This document shows positions 5,739 through 8,156 of a DNA stretch of 8,156 nucleotides, in pieces. A model generated the notes under the pieces. That model was not told where the DNA came from, made no database searches, and saw only the letters and a list, made by a program, of their open reading frames with translations. The first letter of the stretch is position 1. Each line of letters starts with the position of its first letter. The DNA is from Beijerinckiaceae bacterium (GTDB taxonomy: Bacteria > Pseudomonadota > Alphaproteobacteria > Rhizobiales > Beijerinckiaceae): assembly GCA_947380915.1 (NCBI GenBank), contig CANCSY010000136.1:1-8156 (forward strand). The letters run 5' to 3'. The position numbers and the translations under genes were made by a program.

Positions 5739-6440
5739 ATGAAAAGCTTCACCATCCTCGCCTCGACTGCGGCGCTCGCGCTTGTAGCCTCCTCCGCGCT
5801 CGCCCAGCAACCGGCAGCCCCTGCGGCGCCGACACAGCCGCAGTCGCCCGATATGACGTTCTTCGTTACGGGCAACGGTCTCGGCAAGGGCGCCGACCTC
5901 GGTGGCGTCGAGGGAGCGGACGCCTATTGCCAGCGGCTCGCCACAGGGGCGGTCGCAGGCGAAAAGACATGGCGCGCTTATCTGAGCACCCAGCCAGCAG
6001 ACGGCAAACCCGCCATCAACGCCCGCGACCGCATTGGAGCGGGGCCGTGGCGGAATTTCAATGGGGTCGCCGTGGCGACCAGCGTCGATGACCTGCATGG
6101 CGCGGGCAACAAGATGGGCATGGAGGTTTCGCTCACCGAGCGCGGGCAGAAATTGCCGGGCGTGGGCTTTGCGCCCAATGTGCATGACATCTTGACCGGC
6201 TCCACCATGGAGGGCCGCGCCTTCCCCGCTGGCGAGGACCGCACCTGCGGCAACTGGACCAGCAGCGCCAAGGGCGCCGCCATGCTTGGCCATAGCGACC
6301 GCACGGGCCTGACCGATACGGTCGAGGCACGCTCATGGAACGCGGCTCATCCCTCGCGCGGCGCGGATGGCGGCTGCAGCCAGAACGATCTGCGCAGCAC
6401 CGGCGGGGCTGGGTTGTTCTATTGTTTCGCGGCGAATTGA
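5739..6440 (+). CDS. Secreted four-cysteine protein of the bacterial endostatin/lectin-like family
   Basis: A 233-residue protein with a standard Sec signal peptide (MKSFTILASTAALALVASSALA, cleavage near residue 22). A Gln/Pro/Ala-rich linker (23-38) and one compact domain (39-233) follow. The domain has four cysteines (C64, C170, C213, C229), probably two disulfides, and many Gly, Trp and Asn residues. Recognisable stretches are FFVTGNGLGKGADLGGVEGAD, AYCQRLA, INARDRIGAGPWRNFNGV, NVHDILTGS and CGNWTS, ending in TGGAGLFYCFAAN. This resembles bacterial proteins annotated as lectin or collagen NC10/endostatin-like (C-type-lectin-like fold). The ligand is unknown. ATG 5739 is chosen because an AGGGAGA ribosome site precedes it and the signal peptide starts there; an earlier frame to 5658 has no signal. 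It is a single gene converging on metY across a long inverted repeat. Confidence 0.8.
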   Translation: MKSFTILASTAALALVASSALAQQPAAPAAPTQPQSPDMTFFVTGNGLGKGADLGGVEGADAYCQRLATGAVAGEKTWRAYLSTQPADGKPAINARDRIGAGPWRNFNGVAVATSVDDLHGAGNKMGMEVSLTERGQKLPGVGFAPNVHDILTGSTMEGRAFPAGEDRTCGNWTSSAKGAAMLGHSDRTGLTDTVEARSWNAAHPSRGADGGCSQNDLRSTGGAGLFYCFAAN

Positions 6441-6444
6441 GGAG

Positions 6445-6527
6445 GGGGCAGTCGGCAGTCGGCATTCGGCATTAGGAAGGTAGGAAAATCTCCTAAGCAG
6501 ACAATCGCCCCGACTGCCGACTGCCCC
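6445..6527. repeat. Long inverted repeat built from 7-bp units, between convergent genes
   Basis: The arms GGGGCAGTCGGCAGTCGG (6445-6462) and CCGACTGCCGACTGCCCC (6510-6527) are perfectly complementary over 18 bp around a 47-base centre. The left side is four consecutive heptamers, GGCAGTC, GGCAGTC, GGCATTC and GGCATTA (6447-6474); the right arm has two GACTGCC units. Inside the centre, TAGGA and TCCTA (6481-6485/6491-6495) make a small inner hairpin. It fills the gap between the lectin-like gene stop (6440) and the metY stop (6531). That position suits a bidirectional transcription stop or a REP-like element. There is no T-run. Confidence 0.75.
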
Positions 6528-6530
6528 AAA

Positions 6531-7826
6531 TCACATCCCCGCGCGGAGCGCCTGATCGAGATCCGCAATAATATCCGCCTTGTCCTCGATGCCGATGGAC
6601 AGGCGCACCACGTCGGGGCCTGCGCCCGCGATCACCTTCTGCTCGTCGGTGAGCTGGCGGTGGGTGGTGGAGGCCGGGTGGATCACCAGCGATCGGGTGT
6701 CGCCCACATTGGCCAGATGCGAGAAAAGCTGCAGGTTCGACACCAGCGCCAGCCCCGCGTCGTAGCCGCCCTTGAGGCCGAAGGTGAAGACCGCGCCCGC
6801 GCCCTTGGGGCAGTATTTCTGCGCCAGGTTATAGTAGCGGTCGCCCTTGAGGCCGGGATAGCTCACCCACTTCACCGCCGGATGGGTCGAGAGGAATTCG
6901 GCCACCGCCAGCGCATTGTCGCAATGGCGCTGCATGCGAAGCGGCAGGGTCTCGACGCCGGTCAGCAGCATGAAGCTGTTGAAGGGCGAGATGGCCGGGC
7001 CAAGATCGCGCAGGCCCAGAACCCGGCAGGCGATGGCGAAGGCGAAATTGCCGAAGGTCTCGCCCAGCACCATGCCGCCATATTCGGGACGGGGCGCCGA
7101 GAGCATGGGATAGCGCTTGTCCGCCATCCAGTCGAAGCTGCCGCCATCCACGATCACGCCGCCGATGGAATTGCCGTGGCCGCCGATGAACTTGCTGGCG
7201 GAATGGACGACGATATCAGCCCCATGTTCGAAGGGGCGCAGCAGATAGGGGGTCGCCAGCGTATTGTCGACGATAAGCGGCACGCGGGCGCGCTTGGCGA
7301 TCTTCGCGATGGCCTCGATGTCGCTGATGGAGCCGCCGGGATTGGCGATGGACTCGATGAAGATCGCCTTGGTGCGCGGGCCTATGGCAGCCTCGAAGGT
7401 GGAGAGATCGTCCGGGTCCGCCCATTTCGGCGTCCAGTTGAAGTTCTTGTAGGCGTGGTTGAACTGGTTGATCGAGCCGCCATAGAGCTTGGTGGAGGCC
7501 ACGAATTCGTCGCCGGGCTGCATCAGGGTGTGGAACACCAGAAACTCCGCCGCATGGCCTGAGGCCACCGCCAGCGCCGCGGTGCCGCCCTCCAGCGCCG
7601 CCACGCGCTCCTCCAGCACGGAGGAGGTGGGGTTGGTGATGCGGGTGTAGATATTGCCGAAGGCCTGCAAGCCGAAGAGCGAGGCCGCATGGTCCACATC
7701 GTCGAAGACGAAGGATGTCGTCTGGTAGATTGGGGTGGCGCGGGCGCCGGTCGCCGGGTCCGGCTGGGCGCCTGCGTGGACGGCGAGGGTGGCGAAGCCG
7801 GGCGGGGTCTGGGGGGCGTCGGTCAT
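6531..7826 (-). CDS. metY: O-acetylhomoserine sulfhydrylase (O-acetylhomoserine aminocarboxypropyltransferase)
   Basis: A 431-residue PLP enzyme of the Cys/Met metabolism family. It would make homocysteine from O-acetylhomoserine and sulfide in the direct-sulfhydrylation route to methionine, in the cytosol. Visible family features are FATLAVHAGAQPDPATGARA and TPIYQTTSFVF near the N-terminus, Y60 and R62 (IYTRITNPT) for the cofactor phosphate, and ASGHAAEF (88-95). D187 (VDNTLATPY) and the Schiff-base lysine K212 in HSASKFIGGHG follow. The C-terminal HLANVGDTRSLVIHPASTTH block is characteristic of the MetY branch and includes the substrate-binding region. ATG 7826 has a GAGGA ribosome site seven bases upstream and gives the usual family length; the frame extends to 7955 but that part is basic and atypical. 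It diverges from the glutamate-synthase-family gene. No SAM-II-like riboswitch is evident in the leader. Confidence 0.93.
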   Translation of the reverse strand: MTDAPQTPPGFATLAVHAGAQPDPATGARATPIYQTTSFVFDDVDHAASLFGLQAFGNIYTRITNPTSSVLEERVAALEGGTAALAVASGHAAEFLVFHTLMQPGDEFVASTKLYGGSINQFNHAYKNFNWTPKWADPDDLSTFEAAIGPRTKAIFIESIANPGGSISDIEAIAKIAKRARVPLIVDNTLATPYLLRPFEHGADIVVHSASKFIGGHGNSIGGVIVDGGSFDWMADKRYPMLSAPRPEYGGMVLGETFGNFAFAIACRVLGLRDLGPAISPFNSFMLLTGVETLPLRMQRHCDNALAVAEFLSTHPAVKWVSYPGLKGDRYYNLAQKYCPKGAGAVFTFGLKGGYDAGLALVSNLQLFSHLANVGDTRSLVIHPASTTHRQLTDEQKVIAGAGPDVVRLSIGIEDKADIIADLDQALRAGM

Positions 7827-7956
7827 GGGAGCGTCCTCAAAATGTCGTGGGACAGGTTTAGGCAGTAAGCGCCGCCTCTGCAACCTCGCGCGTCCCACAG
7901 CGCGCTTGTCGGCGGGCCGGGGGGCGGCTAGGGTTGCGGCTGGGGAGGACAACATC
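7827..7956. promoter_or_regulatory. Divergent promoter region of metY and the glutamate-synthase-family gene
   Basis: This 130-base gap must hold both promoters. On the metY (minus) strand, AGGTTGCAG can pair with CTGC and AACCT about 20 bases later (roughly 7850-7885). GCGCG/CGCGC (7888-7892/7901-7905) forms another short stem upstream of that. No clear -35/-10 pair or known riboswitch core was recognised. Confidence 0.3.
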
Positions 7957-8156
7957 TTGCGCTATTTCACCTTTTTCCTTGCTGTGGGGGCTACGCTCCT
8001 GTTCGCTGGACTGACGCCCTTCGTGGGCGCCTGGGCGCTCTGGCCCATGGCCTTCGCGGGCGCCCTGACGGCGCTTGGCATCTGGGACATGGTCCAGACC
8101 CATCATGCGCTGCGGCGCAACTACCCCATCCTCGCCAATTTCCGCTTTCTGCTGGA
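7957..8156 (+). CDS. FMN-binding glutamate synthase family protein, N-terminal part (3' truncated by window)
   Basis: The open frame starts at TTG 7957 behind a strong GGAGGA ribosome site (7944-7949) and runs to the right edge (66 codons). The visible sequence has two hydrophobic helices (about residues 3-20 and 25-44), then a polar stretch WDMVQTHHALRRNYPILANFRFLL. Two N-terminal helices followed by a (Q/R)THHALRRNYPI(L/V)-type segment are typical of the membrane-anchored proteins whose body is the FMN-binding synthase domain of glutamate synthase (GltB-like). The catalytic domain lies outside the window, so this rests on the N-terminal signature alone. No ATG fits between the ribosome site and the helices; the first in-frame ATG is inside the second helix, which supports TTG. 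It is divergent from metY. Confidence 0.72.
   Translation, partial: MRYFTFFLAVGATLLFAGLTPFVGAWALWPMAFAGALTALGIWDMVQTHHALRRNYPILANFRFLL

Noticed and set aside
6660..7562. 300-codon plus-strand open frame opposite metY
   Set aside because: It lies wholly antisense to the well-supported metY gene, is rich in His/Arg/Gly/Ala with no recognisable domain, and has no ribosome site; GC-rich codon bias creates such mirror frames.
7827..7956. Possible SAM-II or other SAM riboswitch ahead of metY
   Set aside because: Short stems and a CCTAAACC stretch exist, but the conserved GAUUU loop and GCUAAA-type core of SAM-II are not present.
1..8156. CRISPR array, tRNA/rRNA gene, insertion sequence, or phage/toxin-antitoxin module
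   Set aside because: No regularly spaced repeats, no recognisable tRNA or rRNA, and no transposase, integrase or toxin-antitoxin-like frame seen on either strand.

Overview
The window looks like chromosomal DNA from a GC-rich alphaproteobacterium, most likely of the Hyphomicrobiales (Rhizobiales) type. The basis is the cysteine-free, COX15-like heme A synthase, the DUF2842 gene beside it, the FNR/FixK-type boxes, and the protein families present. The assignment is by recognition only and is not fixed to a genus. Gene density is high and no rRNA, tRNA, insertion sequence, phage gene or CRISPR array was seen.

Layout, left to right. (1) The 3' end of an amylo-alpha-1,6-glucosidase-type gene (+) runs in from the left edge. 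It converges on a two-gene minus-strand operon (DUF2842, then DUF423) so tightly that both stop codons share one CTAG. (2) ctaA (heme A synthase, +) diverges from DUF2842 across a 108-bp gap that holds a 16-bp dyad. (3) ligA-ligB (+) encode the two subunits of a protocatechuate 4,5-dioxygenase-type ring-cleavage enzyme. A textbook FNR/FixK box (TTGAT-N4-ATCAA) lies upstream. (4) Beyond a hairpin, a tiny minus-strand gene encodes a 43-aa single-span membrane peptide. A second FNR/FixK-like box lies between it and a plus-strand GT4 glycosyltransferase gene, with an AT-rich promoter-like patch and a 13-bp palindrome next to the glycosyltransferase. (5) A secreted, four-cysteine protein of the bacterial endostatin/lectin-like family (+) converges on metY (-). 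The 90-bp gap is filled by an 18-bp perfect inverted repeat built from 7-bp units. (6) metY (O-acetylhomoserine sulfhydrylase, -) diverges from the start of an FMN-binding glutamate-synthase-family gene (+, TTG start), which is cut by the right edge.

How they fit together. Most genes are unrelated housekeeping or accessory functions: glycogen or trehalose-type polysaccharide metabolism, terminal-oxidase heme, sulfur amino acids, and cell-surface sugar transfer. The one suggestive theme is oxygen. ctaA makes heme for aerobic oxidases, LigAB consumes O2, and two FNR-type boxes flank ligAB, the second being shared by a small membrane protein and a glycosyltransferase. I see no convincing new multi-gene system. 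The FNR-box/ligAB/small-protein cluster and the repeat-built hairpin are the best leads.
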